In this document: positions 36,588 to 45,785 of the stretch, one piece after another | Layout: each line of letters starts with the position of its first letter | How positions within the stretch are numbered: position 1 is the first letter of the stretch | DNA from: Oscarella lobularis | Taxonomy: Eukaryota; Porifera; Homoscleromorpha; Homosclerophorida; Oscarellidae | Assembly: GCF_947507565.1 (NCBI RefSeq) | Contig: NC_089178.1 | Location: forward strand, 2,604,001-2,668,000 | Direction of reading: 5' to 3' | DNA length: 64,000 nt | Translations under genes and position numbers: made by a program | Notes under the pieces: model-generated | Told to the model about the DNA's origin: nothing | What the model saw: only the letters and a program-made list of their open reading frames with translations | Database searches by the model: none

Positions 36588-37304
36588 ATGGACGACAATC
36601 CTTGGACGTTCGTGCGCGACCACATGAACATTTTCGATCAATTGAACGTGGACGATTGGCTGTGCCGTCACATGTATCAAGACGAGCTGATCGAACGCGC
36701 AGATTGGGATCGAATGAAACAGCCGTCCGATAAGTTTCCCGACAAGGAGCAACGCCTTCTGGTCGACATTCTGCCGTCGAAAGAGGACTCGTGGCCGAAA
36801 TTCTGCGACATACTCAAGCGAACGAACCGCGGCCACCTGCTCGAGCGATTCGAACTCGCGAGGAAAGGGGGAGGGGCAGGTAGTCTGATATTACCTGGTC
36901 TACAGCGCGTTCCTAACGCTACTTTGTCATTAGCAGAACGTAGAACCTTCTCCTCCTCCGGCATCTTGTCATCGAAGCAGCGCAGTCTTGATGAGCAAGT
37001 TTCAATTGAGACACTGAGGGCCCTTCATAGTAAAATATTTCACAAATGGATATTGGTCGCGCGAACTCTTGGGCCTAACTGCTGTCTCGAAGACAGTGAA
37101 ATTGACCGAGTGAAGTCGTCCGCAGGGACGCCCCAGGATCACTGCTACGAAATATTGAGAGTGTGGAGTGACAAAGCCAAGTGTGAAGCCACCGTCTTTG
37201 AGCTGATAAAAGTGCTCATCAATCACGAGGTAGGTCTGAGCGACGTAGCGGAAAACGTTTTTGGCAAAGAGCTAGTTCAACAGTGTAGACAACGTTGCAA
37301 GTAA
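36588..37304 (+). CDS. CARD-Death domain adaptor, CRADD/RAIDD-like, intronless
   Basis: Single 238-residue frame starting at ATG 36588, 197 bp after the dynein stop. Residues 1-90 look like a CARD: predicted helices end in the block KEDSWPKFCDILKRTN followed by LLERF. Residues about 145-235 fit a Death domain: HKWILVARTLG, then the spaced CYEILRVWSDKA and ATVFELIKVLI. A Ser/Gly-rich linker joins them. Vertebrate CRADD/RAIDD, the caspase-2 adaptor of the PIDDosome, has the same CARD-then-Death order in about 199 residues, so a role bridging a death-receptor-like protein to a caspase is plausible but inferred. One-to-one orthology is not shown. The lack of introns is unusual beside intron-dense neighbours. 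Confidence 0.75.
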   Translation: MDDNPWTFVRDHMNIFDQLNVDDWLCRHMYQDELIERADWDRMKQPSDKFPDKEQRLLVDILPSKEDSWPKFCDILKRTNRGHLLERFELARKGGGAGSLILPGLQRVPNATLSLAERRTFSSSGILSSKQRSLDEQVSIETLRALHSKIFHKWILVARTLGPNCCLEDSEIDRVKSSAGTPQDHCYEILRVWSDKAKCEATVFELIKVLINHEVGLSDVAENVFGKELVQQCRQRCK

Positions 37305-37414
37305 GAAGGTACAACAGGTAGAGAACATAAAACGCTGTCGCAGTGTAATCAGTGACGACGTATTCGTTACATACAACGAAGGCCCCGAATCAATGCTGTC
37401 ATGGTGATCATCTA

Positions 37415-38782
37415 CTAACTACTTTCTGTCATCGTCAAAACCATTTTGCCTTTCGCTTTTCCCTCGATGACGTCAATTTGTGCTTCTCGCGCTTTTTCCA
37501 AAGGGTACACCTTGCCCACAACGGGAGTTATCCAACCAAGAGCAATACCGGATTGAATTGCTGAGTAAGCATCATTCGCTTCTTCCTGTAACAGAAAGCA
37601 AACGCTTAATTAATGTTTTTTAGAACTGATGCGCACTGAAAAACGTACTTCACCCATTCTGCCCAGTCCAATTACCACGGAATTTCGAGCCATCAAATCT
37701 CTGGGAGTGATGCTGATATCACCCCTGCTTCCTATCACCTACAGGCAGAATGCTTTGCAACATGCACTCCTCATTGCATATGTATGAACGTACGACAACT
37801 CGCCCACCAACAGCCAGCAATTTCAAATCTTTAGCAAGATTAACATTAGCCAGCATTTCCAGAATAACATTGACTCCCTTTCCACCAGTCACTTCCTAAA
37901 GGAACAAAATGTCACGATTATTACTACAGTTACGCAAACCGTTTACCATAATTTTTTCAGTGTAATCCTCTGAGCTATGATTAAAAACGTGATGGGCTCC
38001 CACTTTCTGAACGGAAGCCATTCCTTCGTCAGATCCAGCCGTGCCCAAAACAGTCATACCGTGAGCAACTGCAAGTTGGACCGAAGCAACGCCAACCTAC
38101 TCACATAAAACCAATGACTAATAACAACAGCAATCAAAGCAAGAACTTACACCTCCACTGGCACCGTGAACGAGAACGGTTTCAGCAGGCCGAGCTTTAG
38201 CTCTAAAATGGCAATAGCAATGGCAAACTCTACAAAAGCTGGCTTCTCTTTATTTGCCTGCTGTGAATAGCTACGTGCGCAGTTCGATACGGTACTCCAA
38301 TGCTTGCACCGTGACTAAATGTCAGCCTCTCGTGGAGCTTGTAAACTTGATCTTCCAGTGCCGTTGTGTACTCTGCGTATGATCCGGAGCACGAACGAGT
38401 GAAAACGCGATCACCCACCTGAATAGGATGAAATAATGAGAAATGAAATGAACACTTTTTGTCTCACCTTGAAATTTTTCACTTTGCTGCCTACAGCCGT
38501 CACAACACCTGCCGCATCGTTACCCGGTGTATAAGGAAGATTTGGAAGCATTGCGTAGTTTCCTCGACGGATATAAGTTTCCACTGGATTGACGCCAGCG
38601 GCATACACTTTCAATAGAACCTGAACAACAAATTAATAAAGCTCTGATATGTAGTCTACCTCCAAAGCTCTCGTATGCAAATATTTAGCTACCTCGTTGA
38701 CTGACGGCTTCGGCACGACGACATTCTCGCGAAGCTGCAGGACGTCCGGCGAGCCGAACTGAGAAACTCGAATTGCACGCAT
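37415..38782 (-). CDS. CRYZ: Quinone oxidoreductase, zeta-crystallin type (MDR superfamily)
   Basis: NADPH-dependent one-electron quinone reductase of the zinc-free medium-chain dehydrogenase family. The N-terminal GroES-like part begins [17 protein letters not shown] and contains [13 protein letters not shown]. The Rossmann part has [11 protein letters not shown] interrupted by an intron and continuing as VGVASVQLA. Then come [13 protein letters not shown] and the C-terminal [16 protein letters not shown] block ending in [11 protein letters not shown]. Several exons are separated by short introns; the first junction is at 38703, after VNEV. The frame is open upstream of the chosen Met for about 47 more codons (to 38923) with a hydrophobic stretch, so a longer leader-bearing isoform is possible. 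The chosen start matches the family N-terminus. Confidence 0.9.
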
Positions 38783-38958
38783 AACCGTCGGCAGTTCTGC
38801 TCTACAAGCACGCATAGAATCGCACGTCGACTTTTCGATCACTTCGATCTCTTCGCAAGCGACGAAAAGGGATAAAAGGGCAAGACTATGCGCTACGAGC
38901 ACACGGGTGACGTCACGAAGCATGCGGTAGTCTGCGCAAGCTTAGATAAGACAAAGAC
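38783..38958. promoter_or_regulatory. Putative bidirectional promoter, CRYZ / class V PLP enzyme
   Basis: A 176-bp gap between divergent start codons contains a perfect CRE palindrome TGACGTCA at 38908-38915. If the longer CRYZ frame is used, most of this gap is coding and the spacer falls to about 35 bp. Confidence 0.4.
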
Positions 38959-40244
38959 ATGGCCGACTGTCTTCAGCTTCGCTGCAGCAAAGATGCAGCG
39001 CCTCCGTTTGGTCAGGAAGTTCGCGAGAAACTTTTTTCACTTCGAAAAGATCTCGTCTTTGCAAATCACGGCTCGTTTGGCACCGTTCCTCGCTCGGTTT
39101 CGGAAGCGCAGCGACGATTGCAAGACGAAATCGAGCTCGAACCGGACAAGTGGTTCAAGGAGACCTCAGAAAAGGTCTGGGATCTTGCAGCCGACGCCGT
39201 AGCGCGATTTGTCAACGCACAGCCCGAAAACATCGCGCTAGTCGCCAACGCCACGACCGCGGCCAACTGCGTCATAAAATCGTTAAGTTTGTCCGAAAAC
39301 GATAGCATTCTCATTGCTGATCACACCTATCCCGCGGTCTGCCACACGGTAGAGGCACTACAAGAATCGACCCGTGCTAAAATCATTTCCCACATCTTTC
39401 CTTATCCGGTCCAAAGCGAAGATCAATTCTGCGCCACGTTTCTCTCTACTTTGGAGAGCGACGCGTCTATTCGTTTGGCCATCATCGATCACATTACTAG
39501 CCAGTCGGCAATGGTGCTGCCCATTCGGAAGCTAATAGGAATGTGTCACGAACGCAACGTCGACGTCCTCATCGACGGTGCACACGCGCCGGGCCACGTT
39601 CCTCTGGATCTCGAAGCGCTCGGAGCCGACTACTACACGGGGAATCTTCACAAGTGGATGTACAGTCCGCGCGGCTGCGCCTTTCTCTACGCGCGACGCG
39701 ACAAGCAGGATTGCCTTCGACCGCCTATCACGTCCCATTATTGGAAGCGCGACTTCCGCGAGCGATTTATGGAACAGGGAACGCGAGACTTCACGCCTCA
39801 ATGCTGCGCCCTAACGGCAGTGCAATTCTACCAGTGGCTAGGAGATCTGGTAGGTGTCAAGATTATATGCCCCAAGGAGAGTGTTCTTTTATTAAAATAT
39901 AGGATTCGATTCCAAGATACAATTGCAAGCTCCTTGACGACGCCATGCCCATGCTGGCGTCAATGTGGAAGACGAGCGAGCAGGAGCTACCTGCTAGCAT
40001 GAAAGCGCCAGGGATGCGTCTGATCGAAATGCCACTGCCAAAGGGGTTCAAGACGTCGTGTGCTTACGACGTGATGAAAGATTTGGCTCACAACTATGGG
40101 GTGAGAGTTCTTCTTCCAGTTTGGAACGAACGAATTTGGTGTCGCATTTCGTGCCAAGTCTACTGCCAATCTGACGATTACGTGCGTCTAGGCAAGGCAG
40201 TCTTGAAGTGGTACGAAGCCAATTCGAAGAACGACGAAGCGTAG
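38959..40244 (+). CDS. Class V PLP enzyme, isopenicillin-N-epimerase-like
   Basis: Two exons (38959-39849, 39903-40244) give 411 codons including the stop, 410 residues. Fold-type I features include the N-terminal FANHGSFGTVPRSV substrate-site block, NATTAANCV, the PLP-binding Asp in the VLIDGAHAPGH motif, and the Schiff-base Lys in GNLHKWMYSPRG (about residue 232). The HYW/GTRD region follows, then a small C-terminal domain ending in LKWYEAN. The family includes CefD-type epimerases, cysteine desulfurase-like enzymes and hercynylcysteine sulfoxide lyases. Animal members exist, but their reaction is not settled by sequence, so no substrate is assigned. No targeting peptide is obvious. It converges on D2HGDH with 15 bp between stop codons. 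Confidence 0.88.
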
Positions 40245-40259
40245 TAAGTTTTTCTGACG

Positions 40260-41726
40260 TCAATACATTGGAAGGGTTTTGTATGGATTGAGAATTCCCT
40301 TAGGATCGAGCATACGCTTCAAATCCATCATCATTTGAATTGCTTCGGGTGATTTGGAATAGGAAATGCAATGTGCCTTCATCAACCCAAGCCCGTGCTC
40401 CGCGCTGACGCTTCCGCGACGACTCGCCGTCCATTCATACACAAACGGCTCAATCACGTTCGCCAATTGCTCGCTATTTTCATCCGACGTCAAATTCAAG
40501 TGCAAATTTCCGTCGCCGAGGTGCCCATATCCGACGACGGATTTCGCTATGCCGCCAGTTCTCTTTCTCATTGCTTCGACTAATTCATACAGCTGACTCA
40601 AAGGCAGCGACAAATCGTACTTGTGGACATAGCCGTCAATTCTCAGCGCTTCTGCTATCCGCTCCCTTAGAGCCCAGAGAGCGGTTGCCTGTCGTCCATC
40701 CGCGGCCAAAATCCCGTCGCAAACAAGTTTTTCTTCAAAGAGATCCTCAAGAAAAGTCTCCAATTGGCTGCTGCTGTTGCTTCCCGCAGAGCCAGCCGTT
40801 TCAACGAGAACGTAGAACGGATAATTCGGTCGACCGAGAAAAGGGTTTTCCAAGCCAAGATGAGTATTGACAAGTCGCATCGCCTCTCCATCCATGAACT
40901 CGCACGCCGACAAGACCTCGCCCAGACGCCGCCGCGACCGACGATAGACCTCAATGGCATCGTTGAACGACGAACACGCCAAATAAGCGACGTCGACGGT
41001 AACAGAACGTTGCACGGCCAAGAACGAAACCCCAGTAATGACGCCGAGCGTTCCCTCGGAACCAATGAAAAGCTGTTTCAAATCGAAGCCCGTATTATCT
41101 TTCCGCAATGACGTCATAAAATCCAATACGGTACCGTCCGCTTTGACGACTTCCAAGCCGAGCACGGTTCCGCGCAACGAGCCGTAGCGCACTAGGCGCG
41201 TGCCGCCAGCGTTCGTCGCGACGTTTCCGCCGATTTGACAGGAGCCCCGCGAGCCGAGATCGACGGGCGCCGCGTAGCCGTGCTCGGCGAGACGCGCGTC
41301 GAGTCGTTCGAGTACGCAGCCGGCTTCGCAGACGACGATGCCCGTTGTCGCGTCGATTGCTCGAATTTCGTTCATTCGCGACGTCGACAGAACGATTTCG
41401 TCGAAAAGCGGCACGCCGCCGCCGACGAGGCCCGTGTTGCCGCCCTGCGGAACGACGGCGAGGTTTCGATCGTTGCAGTGACGAAGAATGGCCGCCACTT
41501 CGGCCGTCGATTTCGGTTTCAGAACGGCGGCGGTCGCGCCTTGGAATTGGCGCGTCCAGTCCGTGCTGTACGGCGTCGTGTCGTTTGGGTCGGTAAGGAT
41601 CCCATTGGGACCCACGATGCGCGACAATTCGCGAGCGTCGAATTCGGTAAATTTAGCAAATTTTGCGCTTCGTTGAAACGCCGCCGCCGAGAAGCGGCTG
41701 GCCGAACGCGAAAAGAATTTCTTCAT
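40260..41726 (-). CDS. D2HGDH: D-2-hydroxyglutarate dehydrogenase, mitochondrial, intronless
   Basis: FAD-dependent oxidase that converts D-2-hydroxyglutarate to 2-oxoglutarate. One uninterrupted 488-residue frame. The first 25 residues are rich in Arg, Ser, Phe and Ala without acids, as in a mitochondrial presequence. The PCMH-type FAD-binding domain shows VVPQGGNTGLVGGG, GSCQIGGNVATNAGG and FIGSEGTLGVIT. The C-terminal FAD-oxidase domain shows VGYGHLGDGNLHLN, whose histidines are metal-binding in this family, and SAEHGLG. It ends in DPKGILNPYKTLPMY. The absence of introns contrasts with most neighbours. Its start is 174 bp from that of the first receptor gene. Confidence 0.95.
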   Translation of the reverse strand: MKKFFSRSASRFSAAAFQRSAKFAKFTEFDARELSRIVGPNGILTDPNDTTPYSTDWTRQFQGATAAVLKPKSTAEVAAILRHCNDRNLAVVPQGGNTGLVGGGVPLFDEIVLSTSRMNEIRAIDATTGIVVCEAGCVLERLDARLAEHGYAAPVDLGSRGSCQIGGNVATNAGGTRLVRYGSLRGTVLGLEVVKADGTVLDFMTSLRKDNTGFDLKQLFIGSEGTLGVITGVSFLAVQRSVTVDVAYLACSSFNDAIEVYRRSRRRLGEVLSACEFMDGEAMRLVNTHLGLENPFLGRPNYPFYVLVETAGSAGSNSSSQLETFLEDLFEEKLVCDGILAADGRQATALWALRERIAEALRIDGYVHKYDLSLPLSQLYELVEAMRKRTGGIAKSVVGYGHLGDGNLHLNLTSDENSEQLANVIEPFVYEWTASRRGSVSAEHGLGLMKAHCISYSKSPEAIQMMMDLKRMLDPKGILNPYKTLPMY

Positions 41727-41900
41727 TAGTTCAAGCGAACGTGCGTTAGTTCACTTACAGTATTAGAGTTGACGTCATCAACCGGACCGAACTTGTACAT
41801 GACAGTATCAGGTGGCCTATCATGGCACATGGTTGTCATATTTGACCTGTCACCTTGGTGCTCGCGCTAATAATAGTCAATTGACTTTCGGCCACAGCCA
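41727..41900. promoter_or_regulatory. Putative bidirectional promoter, D2HGDH / receptor A
   Basis: A 174-bp divergent gap with a CRE palindrome TGACGTCA at 41770-41777, 44 bp from the D2HGDH start. No TATA box is evident. Confidence 0.4.
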
Positions 41901-44900
41901 ATGCTAACTGCCCGCCGTCGAGTGATGACGATGGGCGCTTTCTTCTCATTTCTACTGTGGATTCATCTCTCCTCTGTCGTTATGTGCGCCAATAAGACGA
42001 CACTTTACATTGGAGCACTGCTGCCAATTGGCGAAGACTCGCGTTGGGTGGTGAAACACGCTGAAGTGGGCTGCAGACTGGCCGTGGAACACGTCAACAA
42101 TAACGCGTCTTTCCTTGAAGGCTACAACCTGGAGTTGTACACCAATTCTTCTGACGTGAGTCGAGCGTTCTTCCCTTGCGCTTTGTCTAGACCCCTGTGA
42201 GAAGTAGGAAGTGGTTGTTCATTTTCACACCGCAAAGGTTTACCCTTGGCACGCGCATCAATAGATTGATTAGTAGACGAAGACGCGTTTACTCCCCCTA
42301 CTTTCGTTTACGTCTTATGCTATTAGTGTGACGTCGGCATTGCAAGCTATCAGCTCTACGAAATGCTTTCTTCGCACCAGCGAAAGTTTGTAGCGCTCAT
42401 TGCCGAAGGCTGTGCAATAGTCACTCTACCTATTGCCAAGACGACGCAGCACTTTGATATGTTGCAGGTGCGCACGCTTTCGATTTCACTTTGCTCTAAA
42501 TTTAGGAGACGATGTTCCCGCTGCATAGTTCAACTTTCTATCGTCGTCTCCCTCTTTGTACAACCGTACCGTACATCCGTACTATTATCCCCTGTTGCCT
42601 CCGGAAACGACGTTGAATTACGGACGCGTCGCACTTCTCGAACAACTCGATTGGAAAGACGCTATAATAGTTATCGAAACAGAAGAAGTTTTCAATCTGG
42701 TCTCTACCTAGCGTGCACACGTGCATTTTGAAAGACTTGCACTTTCTGCTCTAGGTTGCTAGTCACTTGGTGTCCCTGCTGATTGGTCGAGGTTATAACT
42801 ACGAAGTGTACTCTGTATCGGCTGACGTCCCGTCGACAATTGATACTGCAGTAGAAAATATAGCAGTATGTGCTATGAGGCTGTCCCCGTTTTGGGTAAT
42901 TTTTTTACTGCGCTCCCATAGTTGTCAGACCGAAGGATAATTATTGGACTGTTCTACGAAAAGCTTGGGCGTCACTTGGTGTGCCAAGTCAGTGGTTCAT
43001 TCTGGGATTAACTACTCTTGATGGGGGGCTAATTTCAGTGATTGGGGTAGGCCTTCCAAAGTGGCGTTACATCTCCCAACTACGTTTGGTTTTTTACTGG
43101 CTGGTTTGACTCGGGTCCCTATGGCGAATGGTTTTTAAAAGAAAACGCCACGAGTTGCAGTACTGAAGAAATGAACAGAGCCGTAAATGGACATTTCAAG
43201 TTCGATTTTTCTCAGTCAGCCAACGACAGTAGCATCAGACTTCCGACCGGCAAGGTACAGTGCCTTCTGCAGAGAGAGAGTTTGGAAGTATAAAGTTGGG
43301 TCCCTAGACGAGACAGGATGTAGAAGATGAGTACAAACGTAGAACTGGCAACACAACGTTTGAGCAGTATTCCGCCTACGGATATGACACGGTCTTATCT
43401 ATTGCACTTATGTTGAACAAGACTATAAACGAATTGAAAGCCCAAAATCGGTCTGCAGAACTGGACCATTTTGACTACAAAAATGAAAAACTTCGGGAAA
43501 GTTTTCAAAGCGTTCTTAAAGGAATAGAGTTCAACGGCATGATTGTGAGCAATAACCCTCGCGTTTACTTACTCGTCTTTATTTGCTTTGTGCATCATAA
43601 GGGACGAATACACTTTAACAGCACTGCTGATCACTCTCACGAAAGAAGAGAAGCGACGGAACGAATCGAAATCAATTTGTATGACTATTTAACACTTCCT
43701 GATCGCTGCAATGCCTTTTTTTCGTAGCCATTCACGGTCTTCGGATTTTCTTGTAGCAATATATAACAAAGGCACCAATGCCCTTACGCTCAACAATGTG
43801 GGCAAAATACCGTGGATAGGTAATGAGCTATCTGCGGCATGCATGCATGCACTCAGCACTAATTTACGACTTTGCGCAGGCGGAAAAATTCCTGTGGCCA
43901 AGGTTGCAGAAATTTTTGATTATTCTAACGAAAAAGTATTTTACGTAATTGCTGCTCTGGCTGCGCTTGGAATTGTCTTTGCACTGTCCATGCTTGCCTT
44001 CAACGTTCGCTTTCGGCATAGAAAGTGCGTCAATAGATATATCATTAGCGAGAAACGATGCGCACAAACAATTCTATATCTACCTAGGGTTGTGAAATTG
44101 TCGAGTCCTTTTATGAACAACGTCGTGGCTATCGGAGCTGTTATGGTCTATGCTTCAATTATATTTGACGGCTTCAACGGGCAATTCTATCCTTTGGGCA
44201 ATTGGTCATTCGTCTCCTGCTACGTATGCAACGTGCATGTGTACGTCTAGCAAACGATTTAGCTTGGGTTTTTGTTTCTGTTTAGCTGCGAAATTCGTTG
44301 CTTGCAATCGGTTTTTCTCTTTCGTTTGGAAGCATGTTTGCCAAAACGTGGCGAGTCAGTAAAATAATAAAAGAAGCTACTGCTGGCAGAAGCAGAAGTC
44401 TTTTTTTAGTAAGTTTTGGTTTCTCTTGCGCTCATACAATATATTAATAGAAAAATCGATTTTAGACCGACAAGGTTCTATTGACTGTCGTGGGAGTTTT
44501 TGTCGCAATCGACGCCCTGTTGCTGTCACTTTGGTACGGAATCAACCCCTTTGAAAGCGGCACCACAACCATAAAGGTATAATCAATTAAATTTAGTGAG
44601 TGGCTAAACGCCTTGAACATCAGATACTAGAATCTTTGTAATTCATATCATCCGCTATTTCCTCCGCAGAGGTCAGAAGATGCTCGCTTCGTTCGCGAGC
44701 TTTGTTCAAGCCCCGACGGCGGTCACTGGCTCTACGTTCTCTATGCTTACAAAGGTTTGATTCTGGTACTGGGAGTGTACTTGGCATATGACACTCGGCG
44801 CGTAAGAGTCGTTTCGTTGAACGATTCTCGCTATATCGCCATGTCCGTCTACAATACCGTCATATCGTGCATCATTGTGTTTGCTTTGTCTTTCGTACCT

Positions 44901-45469
44901 AATCCCGGTCTTCAATATGCTCTGGAATCGACAGCGATAATTGTCGCGGTCGCTAGCATTCTCGGCTTCGTTTTTCTACCCAAGGTCAGTCCAACAATAA
45001 CACCAACCAAGCAACCGTCGATTTTCTCTCTTTAGGTTTATTGGCTTATAACTGGGCGAGACGCCGCCAAAATGAAGACGTTTGGAAGGGTTGGAACGAA
45101 AAAGTCGTCTGGTGTCAACGATCATACCATAGCAAGAACGACGGACCTGCTCGCTCTGCAGGGCAGAGAAAGGCGTCAGAGCACCGTGATTCGTCTGCTT
45201 GTTGACAACGTATGGCTGCATGCTTGTGTATTCGGAATAGAGATATAGAGTAGCGATTGCGTACTGATTGGCTCGCACAGGGAAATTTTCCGGAGGAAGT
45301 CCTTCAAAGAGTGAAAGGCACACTTGGGGATGACTATGACACTATAGTCCCCACTTCGCCTCCGACATCGCCAACGACCGACGTGGCGATGATAAAGGAA
45401 AATGACGTGACATCGCCAACAACTGCAGGCGCTACAACGATGGAGGAATGTGAGGTGGTCTATGTCTAA
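41901..45469 (+). CDS. GABA-B-like class C GPCR, copy A
   Basis: Metabotropic receptor of the GABA-B group. The N-terminus carries a signal peptide (MTMGAFFSFLLWIHLSSVVM, from an in-frame Met at 41925; an upstream Met at 41901 is also possible). The Venus-flytrap ectodomain follows: IGALLPIGEDSRW, AEGCAIVTLPIAKTTQHF, RRIIIGLFYEKLGRH and YVWFFTGWF, each with clear GABBR2 counterparts. There is no cysteine-rich linker, as in GABBRs. The seven-TM core includes KLSSPFMNNVVAIG, FGSMFAKTWRVSKIIKE and SLNDSRYIAMSVYN. The tail is short with Thr/Ser/Pro repeats and ends EVVYV, which fits a class II PDZ ligand. No long coiled coil like that of vertebrate GABBR tails is seen. It comprises many small exons with no disabling change. 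Ligand and partner are unknown. Confidence 0.88.
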
Positions 45470-45785
45470 AAATTTCTAACGGATAGCGTAAGCCTACGGT
45501 ACTGAAGTTAATGCTCCCTCCCCCTCCGTATAGCCAGTTAGTCGCTAAGGCCTAAGCTGAGCGTGGTCAGTAAACAAAGTACACAGAAGGTTAATTAGGT
45601 AATAATCGCATCTCACCAAAAGACGATTATGAGAACGAGACGCGGGTGACCGTTGAATGATGTTGAGTGTCTAGACTTCGGTGCGACCGTACTGACGTCA
45701 GTAGGCCATCTCTATGGCATTTAATTGTTTCGACCCTTTCCGCGCATGCCAACCCCAGAGGCTGGTGTGTCAACATCAGGCAGAC
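45470..45785 (+). promoter_or_regulatory. Spacer between receptor copies A and B
   Basis: About 316 bp holding the 3' end of copy A and the presumed promoter of copy B. A CRE palindrome TGACGTCA lies at 45693-45700, 86 bp before the chosen start of copy B. No AATAAA was found. An in-frame upstream Met at 45714 would add 24 residues to copy B but would bury the signal peptide. Confidence 0.35.
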
